A stretch of DNA of 64,000 bases from Protonemura montana (Eukaryota > Arthropoda > Insecta > Plecoptera > Nemouridae). The notes beneath the pieces are model-generated. The model had not been told where the DNA came from. It did no database searches and saw nothing but the letters and a program-made list of their open reading frames with translations. This document shows positions 53,820 through 63,407 of the stretch, one piece after another. The stretch is from assembly GCA_947568835.1 (NCBI GenBank), contig OX387610.1:4566001-4630000 (forward strand). The letters are read 5' to 3'. The translations under genes were made by a program, and so were the position numbers. The stretch's first letter is position 1. Each line of letters begins with the position of its first letter.

Positions 53820-54525
53820 CGGCTCTTTTAGAACGCATGCAACGATAAGACAAAATCATATTTGTCGTCAATCTGTTGCCAATAGTGTGATGAGTCGCAT
53901 AGTTTTTATTTCGTCGTGATCTGACAAGTGGTTTGGCCGATTTGTTGTATCCAGTAAACATAGATATAGACATGAGTAAGCTCCCACTCCAATAGACCTG
54001 AGTAAGCTCCCACTCCAATAGACCTGAGTAAGCTCCCACTCCAATAGACCTGAGTAAGCTCCCACTCCAATAGACCTGAGTAAGCTCCCACTCCAATAGA
54101 CCTGAGTAAGCTCCCACTTCAATATACCTGAGTAAGCTCCCACTCCAATAGACCTGAGTAAGCTCCCACTCCAATAGACCTGAGTAAGCTCCCACTCCAA
54201 TAGACCTGAGTAAGCTCCCACTCCAATAGACCTGAGTAAGCTCCCACTTCAATATACCTGAGTAAGCTCCCACTCCAATAGACCTGAGTAAGCTCCCACT
54301 CCAATAGACCTGAGTAAGCTCCCACTCCAATAGACCTGAGTAAGCTCCCACTCCAATAGACCTGAGTAAGCTCCCACTCCAATAGACCTGAGTAAGCTCC
54401 CACTCCAATAGACCTGAGTAAGCTCCCACTCCAATAGACTTGAGTAAGCTCCCACTCCAATAGACCTGAGTAAGCTCCCACTCCAATAGACCTGAGTAAG
54501 CTCCCACTCCAATGGTCTTAAGTTA
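53820..54525 (-). mobile_element. Minisatellite-carrying element, copy 2 (inverted)
   Basis: The same element as 45964-46890 on the other strand. Left here: CGTCAATCTGTTGCCAATAG, TGTGATGAGTCGCATAG, CAAGTGGTTTGGCCGATTTG and CAGTAAACATAGATATAGAC. Right: CCAATGGTCTTAA. The flanks have diverged more than the array units, which are almost uniform in both copies. Confidence 0.75.
53974..54512 (-). repeat. 26-bp minisatellite, ~21 units, inverted
   Basis: Plus-strand unit GAGTAAGCTCCCACTCCAAT then AGACCT, the exact complement of the 45986-46730 unit. The 261-codon minus frame across it is an artefact of the repeat. Confidence 0.97.
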
Positions 54526-54933
54526 ATTTAAAATACATTCTCTGCACTTATAATGTTGGTAAAGCAAAAAGCAAACTCTGACGGAAGATAATTCTCCACC
54601 AAGTGGTTGAGATGGCATGATGCTATGGAATACGCATAGCTCACGCATTATCAAGCTTTCCTCGATAATACCGCTTGCTTTGTGGCCTGCCTATACCCAC
54701 CCATAGACCTATATTATATATAGATAGGGCAAAACTTAAAGGTTCACAACTAAAACTTTCCTTTCGAAACTTTCCAGCGAAATTCTCGCAGACACACGCA
54801 CGCATCCACGCACATGTACACACCCAATTTACGCATAACTAAATTATAAGTTCCCATTCTCGCGGTGTTCACCAAAATATTAGCGCGAGCATTTACTGAG
54901 ATTGGGTGCGTGGGAAAACTTCCCTGAGACTTT
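54526..54933. other. No recognisable gene
   Basis: Unremarkable, with TATATTATATATAGATA near 54710. Confidence 0.5.
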
Positions 54934-54991
54934 GCCCCGGCCACCCTGTGCCCCGGCCACCCTGTGCCCCGGCCACCCTGTGCCCCGGCCA
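54934..54991 (+). repeat. 16-bp GC-rich repeat, ~3.6 units
   Basis: Unit GCCCCGGCCACCCTGT, perfect in three copies. CpG-containing. Confidence 0.9.
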
Positions 54992-56410
54992 CTCGAGCGA
55001 AGACGCTCGTTGGGCCTTTCTAGGCGCTTTAGCACTGGAAAATGGAAACTGGGAACTGCGATCCTGACGGCGCCGTTTTTCCAAAATCTATATTAAGACA
55101 CTTTATAAAAAAACATTAAACTTTCCAGATAGAGACATGAGGTTTCATGTCTCATGTCCAAAATTCAAAACTTTTTTTTAAACGTATATGTACATACATG
55201 CATATGTTTTATTTGATTTTTTCGATTATATGAATGATTTAAAATTTGAAATTCCCGCTTATACGTGGCTAGAGTTTGTGATACACGACATTAATCTATT
55301 TTATTTATTTTTTTACTTGACTAAAATTGTCCAAATAGACTGGAAATTGAAATTGAAGACAATTGAGACATCCGTCAACTGCTCTTGACTTTTCTTACTT
55401 TTTACCCTATGTTGAAGAAGTAGTCCCAGCTGTTTGTACGTTAACAAAAACAAGTTCCAGATCTCTACACCAGGTGTCGATTCACAAAGCAAATTTAAAT
55501 TTTTACCCCGAAGCTTTTATAAGATCAGCCAATCAGTGTTTCTTAAAAATCAACTTAAAATTATTTTATTTACTTACCTCTGGTTATATTTCTATTATAC
55601 TTATGAACAAACTGATCCTATACTATTTTCTAAATCTTTCATGTGGCTATGTTTGCCATTTGACTATGTCTCTATTTTGCAGGAAAATTCTGGCTAAGGT
55701 AATAATAAATGTTTGCATCTTTCCGACAAACCAGCCAAAGTTTATCTGGGTATTTATTCAAATTTTACCTTGTTTATTTTTATTTTCTGTAAAATACCAA
55801 ACCAGAATAAATTTAAAAAAATTAAAATAGCAAAAAAATTTGCAAGATGCAACTTGGACCAAAAAAATTGCATCGCCCTCGGCTGTACCCGTTCACGCTT
55901 AAGTGCGTTAAGGAGTCACGGGTCACGGCGGAGGGAAAGAGAGGATGTGCGTCTCTTTGAAGGCCCCTTCAGGGTGCCCCCTGGCGGGAATCGAGGTGGT
56001 TTAATTCAAGGGACGGCTATAATCTGAGCAGGAATTAGTCGCCTGGTTTACCCCTTCATAATCTGGCAAGTTAACAATTAATTTATACAAGTTAGCAGCA
56101 TCGCGTGCAAGTGTAGGGAGACAAGATGATTACGTATTCAAACTAACTCGAGTGCAAATATTAATCGGTTGAATTATCTGCAGAGTAAATAGCGATCGTC
56201 TACTCAATTGCAAAATCATTCACTGCGTTCATCTGGTTCACTGGTTTCGGATTGTTTTGTTTGTTTTGTTCACATTGCAGATCTAAAGAAAATTGTGGAA
56301 TTCAGTTTTACCTTCGTTTTGATCTTTGTACAATCTATAAATATGAAAAACCGCTATAAATCACTGTCTTTTAATTAGCTTTTATGTTCAGTCAGAGGAT
56401 TAGCGTTGCT
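54992..56410. other. No recognisable gene
   Basis: The 155-codon frame at 55363-55830 lies in AT-rich DNA and reads Phe/Ile/Lys/Asn-rich, as chance frames do. A CpG-rich patch lies at 55860-56030. Confidence 0.45.
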
Positions 56411-56490
56411 GTTAAACGTTCTGCTGAGAAAACGAGGTGGCAACACGTGGTTACGGTGGTGACCACTCGATGGCGCTTGCGGCCGTTCTT
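56411..56490 (-). mobile_element. MITE family C, single arm inverted
   Basis: CTGTTAAACGTTCTGCTGAG, AAAACGAGGTGGCAACACGT, GGTTACGGTGGTGACCACTC and GATGGCGCTTGCGGCCGTTC form the complement of the 17339 copy. Confidence 0.65.
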
Positions 56491-56689
56491 TTAAAAAAAT
56501 CTACGATTTAATATTTACGACAGCACAAATGAGAGTTCCGAGTTATAGCGAAATTAAAATTAATCTTCGAAATCACGGTGACTCCACCCAATAAAAACTT
56601 TTTTTTTTTAAGTATTGTAATTGGTATTCGTAAGGTATTTTCTTCGAAGATAATTTTATCTGTAAACCTAATATTGTACCGTATGATCA

Positions 56690-57092
56690 CCGAAGTTAAG
56701 CAACAATGCGCTGGGTCAGGTATTAGATGGGTGACCATCATACACATGACCAGTTCTGTTCGGGGGAGAGGTTGGAGGGATGAAAGTTAGTACAGTAACT
56801 TCACTCGCCTTGCCTATCAACTTCTCGACAGCATGGATTTGTGGAGGAATCCTGTTGTTCGCGTTATACCGTTCCTCGGAAGGGACGTTAAGCCGATGGT
56901 CCCCTAAGTGCTCTTCGACAGGAGTAGGCTACAAGCCAGTACCGGGTTTCCTCTCCTACTTTCTAGGCAAGATTAGGTTCATCACCATCCTCATCATCAT
57001 CCGCTCATTCACAGCCGCCAAAATACCAGTATCACATGACCCGTTGTCATAACAGTGCGTCGTTAAACACCACAAATCAATAAATCAATCAA
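56690..57092 (+). mobile_element. 5S-derived SINE, nearly complete
   Basis: The head starts in GATCACCGAAGTTAAGCAAC and GTATTAGATGGGTGACC. The body and frame MKVSTVTSLALPINFSTAW follow, then TCCTCGGAAGGGACGTTAAG, CACAAATCAATAAATCAATC. The first ~45 bases of the head are missing. Confidence 0.9.
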
Positions 57093-57149
57093 AAAACCCA
57101 ACGGTGTAACTTATTTTCTTGTGAGAAAATCTTTGATGTGGAAACGGTG

Positions 57150-57240
57150 CTAGACTGGAAAAATGTGCGACCGAAACGGGATACGAACCCGCGACCTCCC
57201 AATTGCCGGTTGTGTGCTCGGCAATTTCCGGTCGGGTTAA
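57150..57240 (-). tRNA. tRNA-like sequence, a second type (probable relic)
   Basis: On the minus strand: GGGAGGTCGCGGGTTCGTAT then CCCGTTTCGGTCGCACAT. The T arm CGCGGG-TTCGTAT-CCCGTT carries a B box. Before it is an inverted pair AATTGCCG/CCGGCAATT in the place of the anticodon arm, too long for a tRNA. No D arm is recognisable. It is probably a tRNA-derived SINE fragment. Confidence 0.4.
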
Positions 57241-57861
57241 TGTGTAAAGTACATCATAAGCAAGTATAGCGGAGGGCGTTATCAGTAGTAGCAATGATGT
57301 TGCTCGCTAGACACTTGTACAGAATGTCTTCCTAGGAAACATAGTTGCTTATTTGCAAGTTGCTGAAACTTAGATATATTTTTAAGAGGAGAAATTGCGA
57401 CTCGACAGGATTTAAGTTGGAAACAAAGTTCGTTGCGCTATCTCTCGTGCATAATGCACTCTATTATAAACACTTTAGACGCATATGCAAGAAAATAAAC
57501 TAACAAAAAAGCACTGTTTGACGAGTTCTTGAGTAAAACTTTATGCAGTTTCAAAAGATACGGCAAAGTTTATGATGCAGAAAATAAAGATGATTGCTTC
57601 CTCGTAACAATAAATATTTTTTTAATATATCTTTAGCGTCGTCCCCGATTCGGCGTTTAAAAAATCTTTAAAAGTTGAGCTTCGATTTTGAGATGCACTC
57701 AAATGGGAAGTTTTGAACTGGATGATCTACTTTGAGCGCATAAAATTTGCCCGACTGCCAGGGGCGTACATCGGAGCTTTGGTTTGATATTTACAAGCTT
57801 AAGACTTGGACCAAGCCATACAAAATTTTACAGCTCGTTGACCAAGTTTTATGCCGTTCTT
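57241..57861. other. No recognisable gene
   Basis: AT-rich, no frame of note. Confidence 0.5.
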
Positions 57862-58010
57862 AGGTCGGTTTTACCAAAATTTTGAACAATAAGTTGGATC
57901 TTTGACCCACAGAAACAGTTCTTTTTCACTGCATGTGATTGGAAGTCGTTATGGCAATAGTTTCAACTAACACTTCAACTAGGAGGCGAGATTTTGGTAA
58001 AACTGGACCT
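57862..58010 (+). mobile_element. TIR MITE, family B, copy 3 (best ends)
   Basis: The left end AGGTCGGTTTTACCAAAATT and right end ATTTTGGTAAAACTGGACCT are near-perfect inverted repeats, about 19 of 20 positions. The interior is shared with 7537 and 41963 (ACTGCATGTGATTGGAAGTC, CAACTAGGAGGCGAG). The 149-bp element codes for nothing. Confidence 0.85.
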
Positions 58011-58496
58011 TGAAAATTAGATATTTCTTTGAGTTAGAGCTCTATTTTGAGACTTTTTGTGAAGTCGAATGTGTTGGACTTAGTCACGAGTGATCTACGG
58101 TGGTATTAACGATACCCCATAGCATCGGTGATGACTGCTTGTCTATGACATGTCCATAGAGGATGGGAAAATCATCGCAATGCGACATGTGGTACAATCT
58201 AGGCGCATAATTTAAAGCAATCTGTCATTTGAATGTGTCACCTTCATTTGAAAAAAGAGGACCGCTTTGGGTCGCTTGACCAACTTAAACCTGCCACATT
58301 ATACTTTAGTATTTTAGTATTTTAGGATTTTAGTATCTCTGAGGAGATATAGTAACTTCAAGCTGTGAGGTCACAACACAGATCTTTTTGTTGCTTGAAG
58401 ACTAAAATAGCATTGGCCTATGCATCAAACGGCTATTTTTTTTAAAAAGGTATGTCATTTCCGAAATTTGTTTGCGAAGAAAATAGGAAACATATA
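58011..58496. other. No recognisable gene
   Basis: Short TTTTAGTATTTTAG repeats near 58305-58335. Confidence 0.5.
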
Positions 58497-58626
58497 GGAT
58501 GATATCTTATTAAAATTGCAAACGCTTGCAATGCGCGGGGTATTTTATTATTATCAACACTATAACCGTCTCAAACATTTTGGGCATCAATTTTTGAGAC
58601 GGTTATAGTGTTGATAATAATAAAAC
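58497..58626. mobile_element. tRNA-like TIR element reduced to a hairpin
   Basis: TAGGATGATATCTTATTAAA then ATTGCAAACGCTTGCAATGC is the outer end. Then TTATCAACACTATAACCGTC then TCAAA (left arm, to 58575) pairs with TTTGAGACGGTTATAGTGTT then GATAA (right arm, from 58592). The loop is ACATTTTGGGCATCAAT, which is the last part of the tRNA-like core. The core has been deleted to its acceptor remnant. Confidence 0.8.
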
Positions 58627-59029
58627 AGGAAAAATGTTTAAAATTCAGTGTTTTTAGTTTTACAAACGTATTTGCCGAGTTGTGTTGACCTACATTTTTT
58701 ACTAATTTTGCACAAATCGGAATTATTTAATAAAACATTGAATTCTGAACGATGGTGTACGGATTTATTTTTTAACAATTCATATATGCTCTGTTAATTG
58801 AAGGAATTAAACCAATTTTTTATTCATTTCACCTATCAAATTTGATGTTCCCTTGCACCTGCAACGAGGCTATTAATATTCAATATTTAATAGCTTTAAT
58901 AATTTTGTCGCAGAAAAACCTTGCCCCTTGCCAACTCTCGAAAGACTCCAAAAGCCGACTTGATAACGTAAGTTACCAACGTGAAGAAAAAAAAACTTTT
59001 CTCATTTAACTCTGGTAACGTCCACTCAC
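58627..59029. other. Candidate first intron, no other feature
   Basis: AT-rich sequence downstream (on the minus strand) of the donor at 59029. The next exon is not identified. Confidence 0.35.
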
Positions 59030-59102
59030 CCTTATGCGACGAGGCTGGGATCAGGATCACGTAGGCGCCCAGGACCCAGAATAGACACAGGATGAACCTC
59101 AT
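59030..59102 (-). CDS. Candidate first coding exon: signal peptide or signal anchor
   Basis: On the minus strand an ATG at 59102 opens 24 codons, MRFILCLFWVLGAYVILIP then ASSHK, ending one base into the next codon at a consensus donor (GGGTGAGTGG, with GT at 59029-59028; phase 1). One basic residue is followed by about 17 hydrophobic residues and then a small/polar stretch, which is what a cleaved signal peptide or the N-terminal anchor of a type II membrane protein looks like. An in-frame upstream GTG is not needed. The CpG-rich 59270-59740 region lies just upstream, as a promoter would. I cannot name the protein from this exon; secreted or Golgi-resident proteins often begin this way. The next exon was not found in the ~59 kb downstream. 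Confidence 0.45.
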
Positions 59103-59269
59103 CCTGAACGTCCTGACTCCCACTCTTTACGTCATAAATCCACTGGGACGAGACGTCTCACAATGCACACGCTGAACACAAAATATTACCGAATTGGAAT
59201 TTGGACGTCCAATCCGAAACAAAAAAACTTTGTCGCAATTCCGTGCGTTCACTTAGGCGTTCATGAATA

Positions 59270-59740
59270 TTCACCAGCAAAGTTCGCGCAAAAGTAACAA
59301 GAGATGCGTCGTCGTATCGCCGGCGAGCGTTCTTGCGAGTGCGTCGTTAAAAACCTTTCAGACGTTACGCAACAAATACTTTTGTTAACTTTGGCGAAAG
59401 CTTTCAAAGCTCGAAAGACAATCGGGTTACAAACATCTAATGTTAAAACGAGAAAGCCAAATGGATAAAAAATAAAAACACACACACATACACTGCCAAT
59501 GAAAATCGAATGATTCTGAAATGCACGTTAATAGGAGCGCGAAAAAAAAGAGCGCACTCTCACGGTTCGAATTCAAACGCGTAACGGTTTCGACGCGGTT
59601 TTTGAACGAGCGAACGAGCGAGCAACGACCTGACCGACCGAACGAACGAGTCGAACTGATCGCTACGACGACGTCTCCGGCCGACGCCGTGTCGCGCGCG
59701 TGCGTCGCGACGCGCTACCAGCGTCGCGACGTCTGCTGAA
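59270..59740 (-). promoter_or_regulatory. CpG island, candidate promoter for the 59102 exon
   Basis: CpG is very dense at 59575-59735 (GAACGAGCGAACGAGCGAGC, CGTGTCGCGCGCGTGCGTCG, CGACGCGCTACCAGCGTCGC) and moderate at 59280-59400. It lies 170-640 bases upstream of the minus-strand candidate start codon. No TATA box is visible in a suitable place. The short GAACGAGC repeats may be a small tandem repeat. The promoter role is inferred from position and composition only. Confidence 0.4.
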
Positions 59741-59900
59741 CAACTGTTTAATTAAATCACTTGCAAGTCGTGTAGTAATTCATTGCTTCTATCAATTAGA
59801 GGCTTGTCTATTTAAACAAATTCTGGCGGCGTCTGTTAAAGATTGCAGTCGAGTAAAGTTTGTTGGTCGAGTTTACAGAGTGGTTGATTAGGATAGGAAG

Positions 59901-60330
59901 ACCGAACGGTTTGGCGTGTTGGTAACACTGATTCTCGTGAGATCACCGAAGTTAAGCAACACTGCGCTGAGTCAGGTATTGCATGGGTGACCATCATACA
60001 CATGACCAGTTCTGTTTGGGAGAGAGGTTGGAGGGATAAAATTTAGTACATCAACTTCACTCGACTTGCTTATCAACCTCTCGACAGCATTGATTTGTGG
60101 AGGAATCCTGTTGTTCGCGTTGTACCGTCCTTCGGAAGGGACGCTAAGCCGGTGGTCTTCGACAGAAGTAGGCTACGTGCAGGTACCAGGTTTCCCCTCC
60201 TCCCTTCTAGGCTAGATTAGGGTCATTATCATCTTCATTATCATCCACTAATTCGCCGACGCCATAAGACCAGTGCCGCATGGCCAGATGTCAAAACAGT
60301 GCGTCGTTAAACACAATAAATAAACAAATG
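59901..60330 (+). mobile_element. 5S-derived SINE, complete
   Basis: The head is GACCGAACGGTTTGGCGTGT, GATTCTCGTGAGATCACCGA, AGTTAAGCAACACTGCGC and TTGCATGGGTGACC. The body CATACACATGACCAGTTCTG follows, then TTCGGAAGGGACGCTAAGCC, TACGTGCAGGTACCAGG and CGTTAAACACAATAAATAAA. Together with 41420 it shows where the full head begins. Confidence 0.93.
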
Positions 60331-60533
60331 GAATAAGAAATTACAAGACGGAATGTTGATGCAGTTTACGTTTGCCGTATTGATTCGTTGACTTGTGCGA
60401 TTATGTTCCTATTTTCTTCGGGGTTGTTTTACCTATTCCAGCGAATTGTGCCTGACTGCTGCGTTTTCCGTTCGATTCCCTGCGACCCATGAAACTAAAA
60501 TGCATTTTTGTTTTAAATATATTTACAATTTTC

Positions 60534-60752
60534 ATTAATTAATTAATTGATAAGTGGTGTTGAGTTGAACGTCGCACTTTTTTTGACAACGAGCCCTTTG
60601 CAACTAATGGCGTCCATGAATGAGTTGATTATGATGAACCTTGCTTTGGCTAGAAGCGAGGGGAGGAAACCCGGTGCCGACACATAGCCTACTCCTGTCG
60701 AATAGCAAAGGGACAACCGGCTTAACTTCCTGTCCGAAGGACGGTCACCGCC
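60534..60752 (-). mobile_element. 5S-derived SINE, 3' part
   Basis: On the plus strand: TTAATTAATTGATAAGTGGT, GAACGTCGCACTTTTTTTGA, TAATGGCGTCCATGAATG, CCCGGTGCCGACACATAGCC and GTCCGAAGGACGG. Body and head are missing. More diverged than the others. Confidence 0.8.
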
Positions 60753-61779
60753 CTCATGCTAAAACGCAAGTGGCAAGTACTTGATTTTCAAGGCCATGTT
60801 GTTGCCTGCACGCAAATTGCGAGACTGGCATCGCGTTGAAGCCACAAGATCCAAATAATACCAAAATAGAACGAGTTTTTCAAAGAGGGATCTAGATTTG
60901 CAAAGAGGATATTTGAAATTAAAACAGAATAAGGTATACATTGAATTCAAAATGAAGATTTTTTTTTTTTTTTTTTTTTACTCTGAGAAAACCATTGGAA
61001 ACAACCAAGTAAATCTCAAAAAACTATCTTAAAGATATTTAGAATTAGTACAAAACTAAAGATGTCCTCATGAGGCTAAAGGTAATGGCAAAATATTTGT
61101 GCAAACTCGTACCTACTTTCTTGTACAGATTTCAAGGCAGATCAGATTTTTGCAACAACAAAATTACATAAATCGGAGCCAAATCCCCTAGACAAAGTTA
61201 AAGCTTAACCCGCTAAAATCTGAGGATAAATTTGCTATCACCATCGTACCATACCTGCAAATCTGGTAACACCCTCTGTGATGGACAGATCAACTTTAAC
61301 CCCTAGTTATACTCGTGGTACTGTTCACTTTACATTAGCAATTTAACGACTCATAATTCCAATTACTTATAACACCTACCCTTCATTTATCCGCCCACAG
61401 AACGAGACATCTCTTTATGACCCCACCTTTCCCCACCCCTACCCCTAAAGAGCCAGACGAGCCGACCAGACCCTAGCTAGACAATCAAATGTTTCCGGTG
61501 GGGTGCACCCTCGAAATCCCCCCAAGATTAATCACTTCTAGGCTGGGCCAGCTTAGCCGGTAGCACTGCAGATAAATCGCTCCCATGGTAAGCGAGTTTA
61601 ACCCGGGATTAGCCCTGTCTAATCTAGTAAATAACCCAGCGTGTTAACAGGGCTTCGACTAACGACTGGTTATCTATTGTTGAAGAGATGAGTCGTGTTG
61701 GGCATGACGTCACTTCTTTGTTGTTTGAATTGTTGTGTTGATTGTAATTGTTGTATTAGACGTCATAAATATACATTAT
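60753..61779. other. No recognisable gene; poly-T
   Basis: A T run lies at 60960-60979. A GC-rich stretch at 61420-61600 has no frame of interest. Confidence 0.5.
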
Positions 61780-61963
61780 TGAACGATTTGGCGTGTTGGA
61801 AACACCGGTTCTTGTGAGATCACCGAGGTTAAGCAACACTGCGCTTGGTCAGGTATTGGATGGGTGACCACCGAACGGTTTGGCGTGTTGGAAACACCGG
61901 TTCTTGTGAGATCACCGAAGTTGAGTAACACTGCGCTTGGTCAGGTATTGGATCGGCAACCAG
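61780..61963 (+). repeat. Two 5S-derived 92-bp units, no SINE body
   Basis: GAACGATTTGGCGTGTTGGA, AACACCGGTTCTTGTGAGAT, CACCGAGGTTAAGCAACACT, TCAGGTATTGGATGGGTGAC, then CACCGAACGGTTTGGCGTGT begins the second unit, which ends at GTATTGGATCGGCAACCAG. No SINE body or tail follows, so the 5S dimer can exist alone. Confidence 0.9.
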
Positions 61964-63407
61964 CTTTTTTGGAAAGGATTTTTAGGAAAAATCGCTCTTA
62001 AAACGATGTTTTTTATTGATGAACCTGAATATGCCATCCCCAAATAAAGAATAATAAATAGGATTTTTTTCTCTGGATTTCCCAGAAAAAAAAAAATGGT
62101 TCCAAGCGATATAGCACAGCGCGATGTTAATCCAAGTTATCTGTAGTTGTGTTCTGATTTATTTTTAGAACTTTAACTAATTGCTTGTGAAGCTTCAAGC
62201 GGGCAAGCATAAAATCTCTGTACTCTTCACCGACATGAGCTCAAAGAATAATAAAAAGAATAAACACCCAGCTGACTTTCAAACCCCACTCTCGATACAG
62301 CCATGGAAAACTTGGCAACCTTCTCAACACGATATCATGTTCGTATTAAAAATTTAATTAAAAATTTAATTATATTTTCGTGTTTCTTCGCTTTTTTTGT
62401 ACCCTTTTTTAAAATTAACATTGTGCGTACCATGCCTTAGACTTGCTTCAAGTAAAACATTAAAGAAAATTTTCCGACCAATTATAATACGCTTTGATAA
62501 TCAGACCGGCGATAATTATTCATAACAAATCACAGCGTAAATTTGTAGTTTGTAGCGAATTAAAAAAAGCAACCTTCATGTCAGCGAGAGATAAGAATCG
62601 GTCGGCCATTTTAATTTCTATCAAAATCCGAGCCAATTCCGTTAATCATGGTGATCACGCGAGCCCAATGCCAGGCCAGCTCAACGACGTATATGACAAG
62701 GAACGTTTTACAGTCTTAGGAAGGCTAGCATCGAGAATACTAATAGTGAAACTTGTAGCCACAGTTCAAAATAAACCCCTAATTTTAGGCGAACAACTCT
62801 TTTCTCTACTTTACCCATGGCAACGTATATGGTAACAAACATAATTGTATAATGTATTGTCAATGGAGCTAAAAGACTGAATGGGAATTCAAATTTAAAG
62901 CAAAAATAAGAGAATTTTTCTGTTAGAGAATTTTATTTACACTTAAAACAAATTGTACATGAAATGTAAAAGTTTGTAAACATATTTTATGGCTGTCTGT
63001 GATCAAACCATGTTGCGATTAAACTGGTAAATAAACCTTAATTAATTATTTGTTTTATATTTTGCTGATTTCGAATCAAAATCTTCCCCGCGAAGAGCGG
63101 AACGGGGGCGAAAAGACAAAATTATTTTGTTTTTGGCCGTAATTAAGCCGATGCGCGAAGCAAATGAAGGGCGCAGAGGTTTTAAAGCGATCATCATGTA
63201 ATGGCAATGCTTCTCAGAGGCCCAAGATGAGATGTGAACGTGTTTTCACAACAAATTATCGATTTAATTCGTTCAAAAACATCTATCCATGAAACCAGCG
63301 ATTAAATAGCAATTAAAGCTAACTTTGGTGAAGAAAAGCTGAACATTTGCAGACTTTACTTTGTTAAATTTTAAGATGTTATCCATTTTATCTGGGGGTT
63401 TTGAGCC
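61964..63407. other. No recognisable gene
   Basis: A 113-codon plus frame (62494-62835) contains no recognised motif and no splice bracket. AT-rich elsewhere. Confidence 0.45.

Noticed and set aside
54934..54991. GC-rich repeat as a promoter element
   Set aside because: Only 58 bases, with no nearby exon; described as a simple tandem repeat instead.
55363..55830. 155-codon plus-strand frame
   Set aside because: Composed mainly of Phe, Ile, Lys, Asn and Leu in AT-rich DNA; expected by chance.
61780..61963. True 5S rRNA genes
   Set aside because: The units are 92 bp, lack the 3' third of 5S and a terminator, and differ at many helix positions. They are 5S-derived repeats.
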